Source of the DNA: RBG-16-66-20 sp038040245
GTDB lineage: Bacteria; Pseudomonadota; Gammaproteobacteria; Burkholderiales; SG8-39
Assembly: GCA_038040245.1 (NCBI GenBank)
Contig: JBBPIU010000084.1
Coordinates: forward strand, 1-13,677
Direction of reading: 5' to 3'
Length of the DNA: 13,677 nt
A program made the translations under genes and the position numbers. Below the pieces are notes generated by a model. That model saw only the letters and a list, made by a program, of their open reading frames with translations. It was not told where the DNA came from and searched no databases. Positions 1 to 8,566 of this stretch are shown here, piece after piece (position 1 is the stretch's first letter; each line of letters begins with the position of its first letter).

Positions 1-131
1 AAAGTTTGTTCGACCATCTCAAGGCCGGCGATTCCATCGAAGTTTTTCTCGAAGGCTTCCCCAGCGTGAAACGTTCGCAGGTGCAAGCCGTGCTCAAGGA
101 AATGGAAACGGAAGTCCTCTCCCACGTCTGA
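1..131 (+). CDS. DUF433 antitoxin, C-terminal fragment (cut by window edge)
   Basis: The reading frame enters at base 3 and gives 42 residues ending in TGA. The segment has the DUF433 C-terminal pattern: SLFDHLKAGDSIEVFLEGFPSV followed by a helix with VQAVLKEM (LFD-hydrophobic-GDS, then F-L-x-x-F-P-S-V). DUF433 proteins are small helix-turn-helix-like antitoxins usually paired with a DUF5615 PIN-like partner, and such a partner begins one base after this stop codon (TGA-C-GTG). The antitoxin presumably neutralises the partner and represses its own promoter, which lies outside the window. The visible part is intact; the N-terminal half and start are missing because the window begins inside the gene. 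Confidence 0.75.
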   Translation, partial: SLFDHLKAGDSIEVFLEGFPSVKRSQVQAVLKEMETEVLSHV

Positions 132-132
132 C

Positions 133-363
133 GTGAGAATCCTGCTCGACGAAATTCTGGCGCGTGCACAGGAGGATTTCAACGTTCTCATCACCATGGA
201 CGGCTCGATGGCCAGCCAGCAAAACCTCGCCAAACTTCACCTCGCAATCGTCGCCTTGCGCGCGCCCACCAATCGCCTGGCCGACACCAGCCCGCTCATG
301 CCCAAAGTGCTCGCGTTGCTGCCGACGTTGAAACCAGGGAAGGTGGTAAGGGTTTCGGCATAG
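133..363 (+). pseudogene. DUF5615 PIN-like toxin, internally deleted
   Basis: This 76-codon frame starts with GTG one base after the DUF433 stop and ends with TAG. It opens with MRILLDE, the first strand and acidic residue of DUF5615/Mut7-C PIN-like proteins. It then jumps to a segment matching the family's second half (FNVLITMD around residues 15-22, QQNLAKL, IVALRAPTNRL, then a C-terminal helix and VVRV). Family members paired with DUF433 are, from memory, about 105-115 residues; roughly 30 residues between LLDE and LARAQ are missing, with the frame kept. The usual TVDR motif also reads TMDG. Loss of that helix-strand segment should destroy the fold, so I infer an inactive toxin remnant, though a stable short product cannot be excluded. 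Confidence 0.65.
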
Positions 364-417
364 GCACCAATTGTGCGACGCTGCGCCGGGACTACGAAGC
401 ATAAAAGGAGGCATTCC

Positions 418-510
418 ATGAAGCGTCGCGCGGGCAGCCTCGGATTGATTTTCCTATCCGTCGTGGATTCCCGCTTTCGCGGGAATGACTTTCTTAGCGC
501 CTTGCCTTGA
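418..510 (+). pseudogene. Remnant of a secreted-protein gene, cut short by a palindromic repeat
   Basis: A 30-residue frame begins at ATG 418 behind a near-perfect Shine-Dalgarno, AAAGGAGG at 404-411 with a 6-base spacer. The peptide starts MKRRAGSLGLIFLSVV, which looks like a signal-peptide start (basic residues, then a hydrophobic run), but then enters the palindromic repeat at 467-486 and stops at 510 inside the 3' end of mltB on the other strand. The good start signal and abrupt loss of coding character suggest the 5' stub of a larger exported protein whose body was deleted. It could also be a chance or functional micro-ORF. The peptide itself is not recognisable. Confidence 0.35.
464..489. 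repeat. Palindromic intergenic repeat (8-bp arms, TTTC loop)
   Basis: ATTCCCGC and GCGGGAAT form an 8-bp perfect stem around a TTTC loop at 467-486, flanked by TGG and GAC. This string (GGATTCCCGC...GCGGGAATGAC) resembles dispersed small palindromes found in intergenic DNA of many beta- and gammaproteobacteria. It lies 4-5 bases past the mltB stop codon, so it may protect or end the mltB mRNA, but there is no U-run after the stem on the mltB strand. No second copy is seen in this window. Confidence 0.6.
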
Positions 511-1501
511 TTTCCTGAGCGAGATCATAGACGGCCGACGCGTACAGAACGCTGCGGTTGTAGCGGGTGAGGACGTAGAAGTTGCGCAAGCCGAGGCGGT
601 ATTCGGTGGCCGCGCCGGGGCTCTCCAGTTCGATCAGCGCGACCGGCGTCTCCAGCGCGAGGTCGGTGCGCGTTTCCACGCCGTAGCGTTTCATCTCCGA
701 GAGGGGCGTTTTGGGCTCGATCCCCGCGTCCACCAGTTCGCGGTGGGCCGCGCCCGCATTTCCTCCTGCCACGCGCGCCGGCAGGTGCACGCGCTCGCCG
801 CGCCGCCAGCCGTGCTGGACGAGGTAGTTGGCGACGCTGCCGATGGCATCGCTGGGGCTGGCGCGCAGGTCGATGGCGCCGTCGCCGTCGAAATCGACCG
901 CGAACCGCCGGTAGCTGCCCGGCATGAACTGCGGGATGCCGATCGCGCCGGCGTAGGAACCGCGCACGCTGAACACGTCGATCCCCGCGTCGCGCGCGAA
1001 CAGCAGGTACTGCTCCAGCTCGCCGCGGAAGAATTCCGCGCGCGGCGGATAGTCGAAGGCTAGGGTCGAGAGCGCGTCGATCACGCGCCAACTGCCCATC
1101 TGGCGGCCGTACACCGTCTCCACGCCGATGATGGCGACGATGATCTCCTGCGGCACGCCGTGCTCCTGCGCGGCCCGCTCCAGCGCCGCGGCATGGCGCC
1201 GCCAGAACGCCGTCCCCTCCGCGATGCGCGCATCGGTGACGAAGCGCGCGCGGTAGGCCAGCCAGGACCGCGCCTGCGGATCCTTCGGCGGCGTGATCGC
1301 GGCGAGGATCGCGGGTTCGCGGCGCGCGCGGGAGAAGAGGAATTTCAGTTCGTGCTCGGCGAAGCCGTGCCGCTCCGCCATCTGGCGGATGAAGCCCTGC
1401 ACGTCTTCGCGCTGGCCGTAGGGCTGCTGCGATGGCGGCGCAGAATATGTTTCAGAATTGCACAGGAATGCACAAACAAGAACAAGTAAAACCCGTTTCA
1501 T
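494..1501 (-). CDS. mltB: Membrane-bound lytic murein transglycosylase B
   Basis: A 335-residue MltB-family (SLT_2) enzyme that cleaves the MurNAc-GlcNAc bond of peptidoglycan and leaves 1,6-anhydro ends. Residues 1-20 form a signal peptide; Cys10 and Cys14 do not sit in a good lipobox, so it may be periplasmic rather than a lipoprotein. The catalytic Glu is E128 in GVETVYGR (126-133). Other family marks are SYAGAIGIPQFMPGSY (182-197) and the EF-hand-like loop DFDGDGAIDL (203-212), where MltB binds a metal. The length is normal for the family. Its ATG overlaps the stop of the upstream transglutaminase gene as ATGA (1498-1501), so it is the last gene of the operon and probably translationally coupled. 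Confidence 0.95.
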   Translation of the reverse strand: MKRVLLVLVCAFLCNSETYSAPPSQQPYGQREDVQGFIRQMAERHGFAEHELKFLFSRARREPAILAAITPPKDPQARSWLAYRARFVTDARIAEGTAFWRRHAAALERAAQEHGVPQEIIVAIIGVETVYGRQMGSWRVIDALSTLAFDYPPRAEFFRGELEQYLLFARDAGIDVFSVRGSYAGAIGIPQFMPGSYRRFAVDFDGDGAIDLRASPSDAIGSVANYLVQHGWRRGERVHLPARVAGGNAGAAHRELVDAGIEPKTPLSEMKRYGVETRTDLALETPVALIELESPGAATEYRLGLRNFYVLTRYNRSVLYASAVYDLAQEIKARR

Positions 1502-3462
1502 CCGACGCTCAGTTCCCGCACCATTCGACGCAGTTCAACCGCGCCTTCGGGCGCTCGCGCGGCGCCGTAGCGCAGCGCGATGTAGAGCGTCGCGATGCGC
1601 CGGATCGGCTCGCCCGCGGAGGGCAGGCTGCGCGCGGCGCGCTCGGAATAGTCGCGTGGGCCTTCGTGCGGCGAGCGCGGCACGCCCTTCGCGCCCAGCT
1701 TGCGGCAGAACTGGTTCCAGGCGCGCTGCACCGGATCAGGCCGCACCATCCGGCGCAGCATCCAGGCAAACAGGCCAAGGACGAAAACGCCCAGCACCGC
1801 CAGCAGTGTCGAGGCGAGTTCGAGCCAGTCGGCGTTCTTCATGCCCAGCAGGGACAACAACTCGCGCTGGCGGTCCGGGTTGTAGCCGAGCACCAGCAGG
1901 TTCCACTGGTGGGTGAGTGCCTCCCAGTTGTAACGCAGCGTGCGCAGCCAATTCAGCTCGGGCCGCATCAGCAGCGGCAGCGCGGCGCCCGCCGGTACCG
2001 CGCGCGCGAGGCCCGTGTCCACCCGCCCGGGAACCGACAGCGCCGTCGGGTCGACCCGGATCCAGCCGCGGCCGCCGATGAACACCTCGCTCCAGGCGTG
2101 GGCGTCAGACTGGCGCACGGTGAATTTTCCGTCCACCGGATTCATGTCGCCGCCCTGGTAGCCGGTCACCACGCGCGCAGGGACGCCCGCGGCGCGCATC
2201 AGGAACACGAACGCCGAAGAGAAGTGCTCGCAGAATCCCTGCCGCGTGTCGTAGAGGAATTCGTCCACCGAATCGGGCCCGAGCAGCGGCGGCTCGGTGG
2301 TGTACTGCAGGCGCTCGCGCCGGAAATGCTCGATCGCGCGCGCCAGCACTTCGACATCGCCCGCCGAGGCGGCGCGCCAGCCCTCGGCCAGGGTCCTGGC
2401 ACGCGGATTGAAGCCGGGCGGCAGCCGGCGCGTGCGCTCCAGCACCTGGCGCGCCTCGACAGGGTTTGGTTCGGCGTCGAGCGCCGAGGCGATCTCGTAG
2501 CGCATCCGGGCGCGCACCGGCGTCAGGCTGATGATCTGGCCGTCGTCCAGGTAGCGTGCGCGCGCGGGCAGGCTTGCCGGGCGTTCGAGCGCGAACAGCC
2601 AGTTGCGGTCGTGCGGCTCGAGCAGCACGGCGTATTCGATGCGGATGCCGGTGGCGGGCGCTTCCAGTTCGGCCAGGCGCGGGTTTCCCCGCCTCCAGGT
2701 GCGGCCGTCGAAGTCCCACATGACCGGCCCGCGCCAGTAAAGCGAGCGCCGGCGCGGCGCCTCGCCCTGGAAATCGACGCGGAACGCGATCGCGTCGGAC
2801 AGCGTGAGCTGGGACAGGCTGCCCGGCGCCATCGTGTCCGACAGCCCGGTGATGCCGGCGTAGGCGTCCTGCGGCAGCCCCCAGAGCGGGCCCTGGACGC
2901 GCGGGAAGAGCAGGAACAGCACCAGCGCCGCCGGCACCGCCTGCCCGAGCAGCAGCCAGGTGGTGCGCAGGTTGGCGCGCGGCGCGCGGCGCGGCGCGGC
3001 GCAGCTCACCAGCGCCGCGACGCTGGCCGCGACCGCGGCGCACATGCCGATCGCGGTCGGGATCGACTGCGTGTAGAGGAAATTGGTGATCGCCAGGAAC
3101 CAGGTGAGGAACACCACCGCCGCCGCGTCGCGCTGGTGGCGCGACTCGAGCAGCTTCAGCCCCGAGAACAGCAGCAGCAGCATCATGCCGGGCGTGCGGC
3201 CGAAGATGGCGCGGTATTCCAGCCAGATGCCGGCCATGCCGAGCGCCACGATGACGATCAGCATCCAGCGCGACGGCAGCAGGCGGCGGTTCCAGACCCC
3301 CGCGCTGCGCCAGGCATAGAGGAACAGGGTAAGGAAGATCAGCCACCAGGGCGCGTGCAGCGCGTGCGGCGCGGCCACGATCAGCAGGCCGGCGAGGAGC
3401 AGCGCGAATTCGCGCCAGGCGATCGGGCGCTGCTCGGGCAGGACGGCCTGGGCCTGGCTCAT
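1498..3462 (-). CDS. tgpA: TgpA-like membrane transglutaminase (DUF3488 / transglutaminase core / DUF4129)
   Basis: A 654-residue inner-membrane protein. The N-terminal half (about 18-190) holds several hydrophobic helices of the DUF3488 type. A periplasmic transglutaminase-like domain follows, with the full triad C411 (GFCEHFSSAF), H455 (DAHAWSEVF) and D471 (WIRVDPTA). One more membrane helix lies near 548-568, then a cytoplasmic tail of DUF4129 character. Pseudomonas TgpA, with the same architecture, is essential and linked to the cell envelope; its substrate is not settled. The frame is open further upstream, but the ATG at 3462 is chosen because it overlaps the DUF58 stop as ATGA and begins just before the first helix. 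It sits between DUF58 and mltB, fitting an envelope role. Confidence 0.92.
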   Translation of the reverse strand: MSQAQAVLPEQRPIAWREFALLLAGLLIVAAPHALHAPWWLIFLTLFLYAWRSAGVWNRRLLPSRWMLIVIVALGMAGIWLEYRAIFGRTPGMMLLLLFSGLKLLESRHQRDAAAVVFLTWFLAITNFLYTQSIPTAIGMCAAVAASVAALVSCAAPRRAPRANLRTTWLLLGQAVPAALVLFLLFPRVQGPLWGLPQDAYAGITGLSDTMAPGSLSQLTLSDAIAFRVDFQGEAPRRRSLYWRGPVMWDFDGRTWRRGNPRLAELEAPATGIRIEYAVLLEPHDRNWLFALERPASLPARARYLDDGQIISLTPVRARMRYEIASALDAEPNPVEARQVLERTRRLPPGFNPRARTLAEGWRAASAGDVEVLARAIEHFRRERLQYTTEPPLLGPDSVDEFLYDTRQGFCEHFSSAFVFLMRAAGVPARVVTGYQGGDMNPVDGKFTVRQSDAHAWSEVFIGGRGWIRVDPTALSVPGRVDTGLARAVPAGAALPLLMRPELNWLRTLRYNWEALTHQWNLLVLGYNPDRQRELLSLLGMKNADWLELASTLLAVLGVFVLGLFAWMLRRMVRPDPVQRAWNQFCRKLGAKGVPRSPHEGPRDYSERAARSLPSAGEPIRRIATLYIALRYGAARAPEGAVELRRMVRELSVG

Positions 3463-4424
3463 GTCGCTTGGTACAAGGCGAGCGCTTCCAGGCAGGCGGC
3501 GCGATGCGCCTCGCCGCGGCCGGGCTCGATCTCGGTGCCGGGCAGGCGCAGTGCGTAGAGCGCGCCGGCGCGCTCGGCCGCAAGCACCCAGCCGGTGAGC
3601 CGCGACAGGCGCTGCTCCAGGCCGAGCGAGGGCGGCAGGTCGCGCAGGTCGAGCCACAGTTCGGCGACCGCATCGCCGGCGAACTGCTTGGTCAGCATGT
3701 CATCGCTGCGCGCCACCGATTTCCAGGCGACGTGGCGCGGGGAATCGGAAGGCTGGTAGCCGCGCAGCCCGGAAAAATCGTCGCTGCCTTGCGCGTGGGC
3801 GCGCGCGCCGCCCGCCTGCGCGCTGGGCGCGAGCGGCGGCAGGGCGCCGGCCTCGGGCCGCGGATAGACCAGACAGCGGCTGTCGGGTGTGAGGTAGCTC
3901 CAGGCGCGGAACAGGCCGACCGGAAACCGCGTTTCGAGCATCACGCGGCCGAGCGGCAGCCAGCCGCGCCGCGGCGCCGGCACCGCCAGCACCGCCTCGG
4001 CGGACGCCGCCGCAGCGATGTCGACGGTCTGTTGCGCGCCCGAGGCCAGGTGGCGCACCAGGATTTCGGGCCGGTCGAAATCGCCCGCATTCGCCATCCC
4101 GAGACGGAAGCGTGCCGCATCGCCGGCGAACACCGGCTCGCTGCGGCCGGCGCGCACCGACAGCCGCGCCAGATTGCGCGTGGTCTGCACCATGCCCGCG
4201 ATCCCAATGCCAGCCAGCAGGAAGGTGAGCGCGAAGCCCAGCGACAGCGCGTAGTTGATCGAGCCCACCAGCAGGATCGCGAGCGTGCCGCCGAAGTAGA
4301 GGCCGAGCCGGCTGGGCACGATGTACACGCGCCGGTGGCCGAGCACGATTTCGCCGCGCTCGGGCGGCGTGCTGCCGTGGAACCGGTTCGCGAATCGCGG
4401 CTTGGAGCGCAGGGGGAGTCGCAC
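3459..4424 (-). CDS. DUF58 domain membrane protein
   Basis: A 321-residue protein with two membrane helices (about 38-58 and 60-80), a beta-rich stretch (about 85-185), and the DUF58 signature GSDDFSGLRGYQPSDSPRHV (213-231) leading into AWKSVAR. DUF58 proteins resemble a von Willebrand A fold, are usually encoded with a MoxR AAA+ ATPase and a TgpA-like transglutaminase, and are thought to work with them in envelope assembly or protein maturation. Here tgpA overlaps its stop, but no moxR is present. The start is GTG at 4424, one base after the upstream transglycosylase stop (TGA-C-GTG); an earlier start would run into that gene. The Shine-Dalgarno is weak, so translation probably relies on coupling. 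Confidence 0.88.
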   Translation of the reverse strand: MRLPLRSKPRFANRFHGSTPPERGEIVLGHRRVYIVPSRLGLYFGGTLAILLVGSINYALSLGFALTFLLAGIGIAGMVQTTRNLARLSVRAGRSEPVFAGDAARFRLGMANAGDFDRPEILVRHLASGAQQTVDIAAAASAEAVLAVPAPRRGWLPLGRVMLETRFPVGLFRAWSYLTPDSRCLVYPRPEAGALPPLAPSAQAGGARAHAQGSDDFSGLRGYQPSDSPRHVAWKSVARSDDMLTKQFAGDAVAELWLDLRDLPPSLGLEQRLSRLTGWVLAAERAGALYALRLPGTEIEPGRGEAHRAACLEALALYQAT

Positions 4425-4425
4425 G

Positions 4426-5015
4426 TCAGCTCTTCGCGCCGTCGTACTTCCAAGGGCCCTGCCAGGTCGCGTTCACCGCGTTCGGATACTCCGGTCGCCC
4501 GAGGCTGCCGTTATAGCGGCCGAGAGCGCGGAAATAGTCGCCGTTCTCGATATCGAGGTAGTGGCGCAATATGACACAACCGTACTTCAGGTTGGTTCGA
4601 AGGCGAAAAATGTTGTCGCCAGGTTTACCGATTAGCTTGATCCAAAACGGCATCACCTGCATGTAGCCTCGCGCCCCCGCAGAAGACACCGCATATTTCC
4701 GAAAAGCGCTTTCCACCTGGATCAGGCCCAGTACCAGCTGGGGATCCAGTCTTGCACGGATCGCCTCGTGCTGGACTGATTTGAGCAACTCGATACGCTC
4801 CTTGCGGTCCGGAATGCGGCTGCGCAGGCGGCGCGACATCTCGTCGATCCATTTGTGCGCATCGTCGGAGTTCCTGAAATTGAAAAAAATCGGCGCTTTG
4901 TCGGCAATCGCGGCCGACATTTGTACCGCCATGCTCGCCGAAAGCGGTTCGTAAATCTGCGCCCCTGCGAGCGCCTGCAGAGGCACGAGCAGAGCCGCGA
5001 GTGCGATGACGCGTC

Positions 5016-5019
<4 letters not shown>
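4426..5019 (-). CDS. Small SLT-type lytic transglycosylase
   Basis: A 197-residue periplasmic enzyme of the soluble lytic transglycosylase fold. It has a signal peptide (1-18, ending QALA-GA), a helical lead-in, then the catalytic domain: E103 in LIQVESAF (99-106), ARGYMQVMP (116-124) corresponding to the GLMQLMP motif, and RYNGSLG (168-174). It cleaves peptidoglycan glycan strands like MltB but is an unrelated, smaller type. The gene overlaps the proS stop as ATGA and is followed after one base by DUF58. A lytic transglycosylase directly after proS is a familiar betaproteobacterial arrangement. Its DNA is moderately AT-richer (roughly 56% GC by hand count) than the neighbours. There is no LysM or other cell-wall-binding domain. 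Confidence 0.9.
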
Positions 5020-6767
<1,748 letters not shown>

Positions 6768-6775
6768 TGGTAGTT

Positions 6776-6795
6776 GTAAACGGCGGTAAACGGCG
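6776..6795. repeat. Perfect tandem 10-bp repeat in the proS/rppH divergent region
   Basis: GTAAACGGCG occurs twice in direct succession at 6776-6785 and 6786-6795, only nine bases before the proS start codon and in the 91-base gap between two divergent genes. It could be a regulator site phased at one helical turn, or a chance short duplication. No convincing -35/-10 pair was found for either gene. Confidence 0.5.
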
Positions 6796-6858
6796 CGTTG
6801 AGTTTGCCGCGAGGCTGTGGAAAAATGCGAGGAGAATTCTAGCTTAGGTGGTGTTGCC

Positions 6859-7380
6859 ATGCTCGACCGAGACGGCTACCGACCGAATGTGGGCATCCTC
6901 CTCCTGAACGCGCACAATGACGTGTTCTGGGGCAAGAGGGTCAACCAGCACGCGTGGCAGTTTCCCCAGGGCGGCATCAAGTCCGGCGAATCCCCCGAGC
7001 AGGCGATGTTCCGCGAGCTCGAGGAGGAGGTCGGCCTCAAGTCCGAGCATGTCCGCATCCTCGGGCGCACGCGCCACTGGCTGCGCTACGAAGTGCCGGA
7101 GAAGTGGATCCGGCGCGACGGGCGCGGCACCTACAGGGGACAGAAGCAGATCTGGTACCTGCTGCGCATGCTGGGGCGCGATTGCGACGTCAAGCTGCGC
7201 GGCAACGGCAAGCCCGAGTTCGACGCCTGGCGCTGGCACGACTACTGGGTGCCGGTAGAAGCGGTGATCGAGTTCAAGCGCGACGTCTACCGCCAGGCGC
7301 TAACGGAGCTGCATCGGTTCCTGAACGCCGACCGGCGCCGCCGGCCCAGATCCGATCAGGCCGTGACGCCCGCGGGCTAG
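6859..7380 (+). CDS. rppH: RNA pyrophosphohydrolase (Nudix)
   Basis: A 173-residue Nudix hydrolase that removes pyrophosphate from the 5' end of primary transcripts and so starts RNase E-dependent mRNA decay. The N-terminus MLDRDGYRPNVGILLLN is diagnostic for RppH. The Nudix box is complete at 38-60: G38, E44, R52-E53-L54, E56-E57, G59, with E53, E56 and E57 as the expected metal ligands. The conserved WLRYE and QKQIWYLL segments are present. The ATG at 6859 has AGGTGG at 6846-6851 before it; an in-frame ATG at 6817 would add 14 residues not seen in the family. It is divergent from proS, a conserved betaproteobacterial pairing. The tail after about 157 is short, basic and probably disordered. 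Confidence 0.96.
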   Translation: MLDRDGYRPNVGILLLNAHNDVFWGKRVNQHAWQFPQGGIKSGESPEQAMFRELEEEVGLKSEHVRILGRTRHWLRYEVPEKWIRRDGRGTYRGQKQIWYLLRMLGRDCDVKLRGNGKPEFDAWRWHDYWVPVEAVIEFKRDVYRQALTELHRFLNADRRRRPRSDQAVTPAG

Positions 7381-7430
7381 GAACGTATTTTCGCAATATC
7401 GCGCCATCCGGTCATCCGAAAGGGGGGTTC

Positions 7431-8057
7431 ATGGACCGTCAATTTCAATCGCTTCCAATCCGGGAACTGGGCGAGGAAGCGCGCTTCCGCCGCCCTGTCC
7501 AGCCTCAGGCCGCGCGCGTGACGCTTGAATCCCCGGCGCTGGACGTGATGACCGATCTTTGCCGCACCAGCCCGGCGACCATCCGCCCGCAGGCGCCGAT
7601 AGCGGGCGCCAACCAGTTCATGATTTCGCGCGGCGTGCGCCTGCTGCTGGTGGCCGATGACCGCGAAACGGTGCTCGGTGTGGTGACCGCCACCGACGTG
7701 CTGGGCGAAAAGGCGATGCGCGTCGCGATGGAGCGCGGCATCAAACGCGGCGAACTGACCGTGGGCGACATCATGACGCCGGCGCGGCAGGTCGAGGTCA
7801 TCGCGCTCGGCGACGTCGAAGGCGCGCGGGTAGGCCACGTGCTCGAAACGCTGCGCCGCGCCGGGCGCCAGCACGCGCTGGTGGTCGATTTCGACGTAAT
7901 CCCGCCAAAGAGCTTGATCGATGCGCCGGTCAGGCGCACCATGGTTCGCGGTATTCTCTCCATCTCGCAGTTGGCGCGCCAGCTCGGCATCGTGCTGCAG
8001 ACCGCCGGCGAGGTGGCCCGCACCTTCTCGGAAATCGAGCTTGCTCTGAGGCGATAG
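7431..8057 (+). CDS. Two-CBS-domain protein
   Basis: A 208-residue cytoplasmic protein with two CBS motifs, about 36-92 (VMTDLCRTSPATI ... GVVTATDVLG) and about 113-185 (DIMTPARQVEVI ... VRGILSISQLARQLG), the pattern of a Bateman module that binds adenine nucleotides and acts as an energy or ligand sensor. There is no attached catalytic domain, so the partner is unknown. The ATG at 7431 is preceded by GAAAGGGGGG (7418-7427). It lies 50 bases after rppH with no visible terminator between, so read-through is possible. Between the CBS motifs is a basic insert MERGIKRGEL (100-109). The open frame extends upstream inside rppH, but that part is rppH read out of frame. Confidence 0.85.
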   Translation: MDRQFQSLPIRELGEEARFRRPVQPQAARVTLESPALDVMTDLCRTSPATIRPQAPIAGANQFMISRGVRLLLVADDRETVLGVVTATDVLGEKAMRVAMERGIKRGELTVGDIMTPARQVEVIALGDVEGARVGHVLETLRRAGRQHALVVDFDVIPPKSLIDAPVRRTMVRGILSISQLARQLGIVLQTAGEVARTFSEIELALRR

Positions 8058-8067
8058 AGCGCGTCTA

Positions 8068-8082
8068 TTGCATTCATTGCAA
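8068..8082. repeat. Short inverted repeat upstream of the rubrerythrin gene
   Basis: TTGCA-TTCAT-TGCAA is a perfect 5-bp inverted repeat with a 5-base centre, 64 bases before the rubrerythrin start and just upstream of a weak promoter candidate. It could be a regulator site, but the arms are short. Confidence 0.3.
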
Positions 8083-8090
8083 GAAACAAT

Positions 8091-8119
8091 TTGCCGGGGC
8101 GCGGCGTCAGTCGTAGCTT
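8091..8119 (+). promoter_or_regulatory. Weak sigma-70-like promoter candidate for the rubrerythrin operon
   Basis: TTGCCG at 8091-8096 and TAGCTT at 8114-8119 are separated by 17 bases. The -35 matches consensus at four of six positions and the -10 at only three, so this is tentative. It is the best pair found in the 89-base gap between the CBS gene and rubrerythrin. Confidence 0.25.
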
Positions 8120-8134
8120 GCCCATTGCCTTTTC

Positions 8135-8142
8135 AAAGGAGG
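8135..8142 (+). promoter_or_regulatory. Perfect Shine-Dalgarno of the rubrerythrin gene
   Basis: AAAGGAGG, four bases before the ATG at 8147. It is among the strongest ribosome binding sites in the window and suggests high expression of rubrerythrin, with the overlapping genes behind it translated by coupling. Confidence 0.8.
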
Positions 8143-8146
8143 TTGT

Positions 8147-8566
8147 ATGCAACTCAAAGGTTCCAAGACCCACGACAATCTGAAAGCGGCGTTTGCCGGC
8201 GAATCGCAGGCGAACCGCCGATACCTCTACTTCGCCGCCAAGGCCGACGTCGAAGGCCAGAACGATGTCGCGGCGCTGTTCCGCTCGACCGCCGAAGGCG
8301 AGACCGGGCACGCGCACGGCCATCTCGAATACATGGAGCCGGTGGGCGATCCGGCCACCGACAAGCCGATCGGCCCGACCAAGCTGAACCTGGCCGCCGC
8401 GGTTGCCGGCGAGACCCACGAGTACACCGACATGTACCCCGGGATGTCGAAGACCGCGCGCACCGAGGGCTTCACCGAAATCGCCGACTGGTTCGAGACG
8501 CTGGCCAAGGCGGAGCGTTCGCACGCCAACCGCTTCCAGAAGGCTCTGGACCAGTTTGTGGAGTGA
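8147..8566 (+). CDS. Rubrerythrin (diiron domain only)
   Basis: A 139-residue ferritin-like four-helix protein. All expected diiron ligands are visible: E19 (AGESQANRRY), E52 and H55 (EGETGHAH), E89 and E92 (AGETHEYTD), E123 and H126 (AERSHANR), the spacing of classical rubrerythrin. It lacks the C-terminal rubredoxin domain, so electrons must come from another protein. Rubrerythrins reduce hydrogen peroxide in the cytoplasm, typically in microaerobic or anaerobic cells. The stop overlaps the start of DUF3501 by one base (TGATG), and DUF3501 in turn overlaps the CNP1-like gene, forming a tight trio. The start is fixed by the strong Shine-Dalgarno at 8135. Confidence 0.93.
   Translation: MQLKGSKTHDNLKAAFAGESQANRRYLYFAAKADVEGQNDVAALFRSTAEGETGHAHGHLEYMEPVGDPATDKPIGPTKLNLAAAVAGETHEYTDMYPGMSKTARTEGFTEIADWFETLAKAERSHANRFQKALDQFVE

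Noticed and set aside
1432..3558. A 708-codon open frame on the + strand opposite tgpA
   Set aside because: It is rich in Arg, Gln, His and Ala with low complexity, the typical antisense shadow of a high-GC gene; the - strand frame carries a complete transglutaminase with its triad.
3463..3657. Upstream extension of tgpA by 65 codons
   Set aside because: The extension is low-complexity Arg/Ala sequence lying in DUF58 DNA; the ATGA overlap at 3459-3462 gives the natural start.
2105..3673. A 522-codon - strand frame overlapping tgpA in another frame
   Set aside because: Arg/Ala/Pro-rich with no recognisable domain; an out-of-frame reading of tgpA.
3468..4574. A 368-codon + strand frame opposite DUF58 and the transglycosylase
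   Set aside because: Same antisense-shadow composition; the - strand genes have clear family motifs and operon overlaps.
6768..6860. N-terminal extension of ProS by 31 residues from the ATG at 6860
   Set aside because: It would overlap the rppH start codon and adds sequence not found in ProS; MRSSRHF matches the family N-terminus.
6954..7430. Extension of the CBS protein into rppH
   Set aside because: The sequence is rppH out of frame; ATG 7431 has a good Shine-Dalgarno.
8068..8565. Extension of DUF3501 back to 8068
   Set aside because: It is rubrerythrin DNA in another frame; the TGATG junction gives the start.
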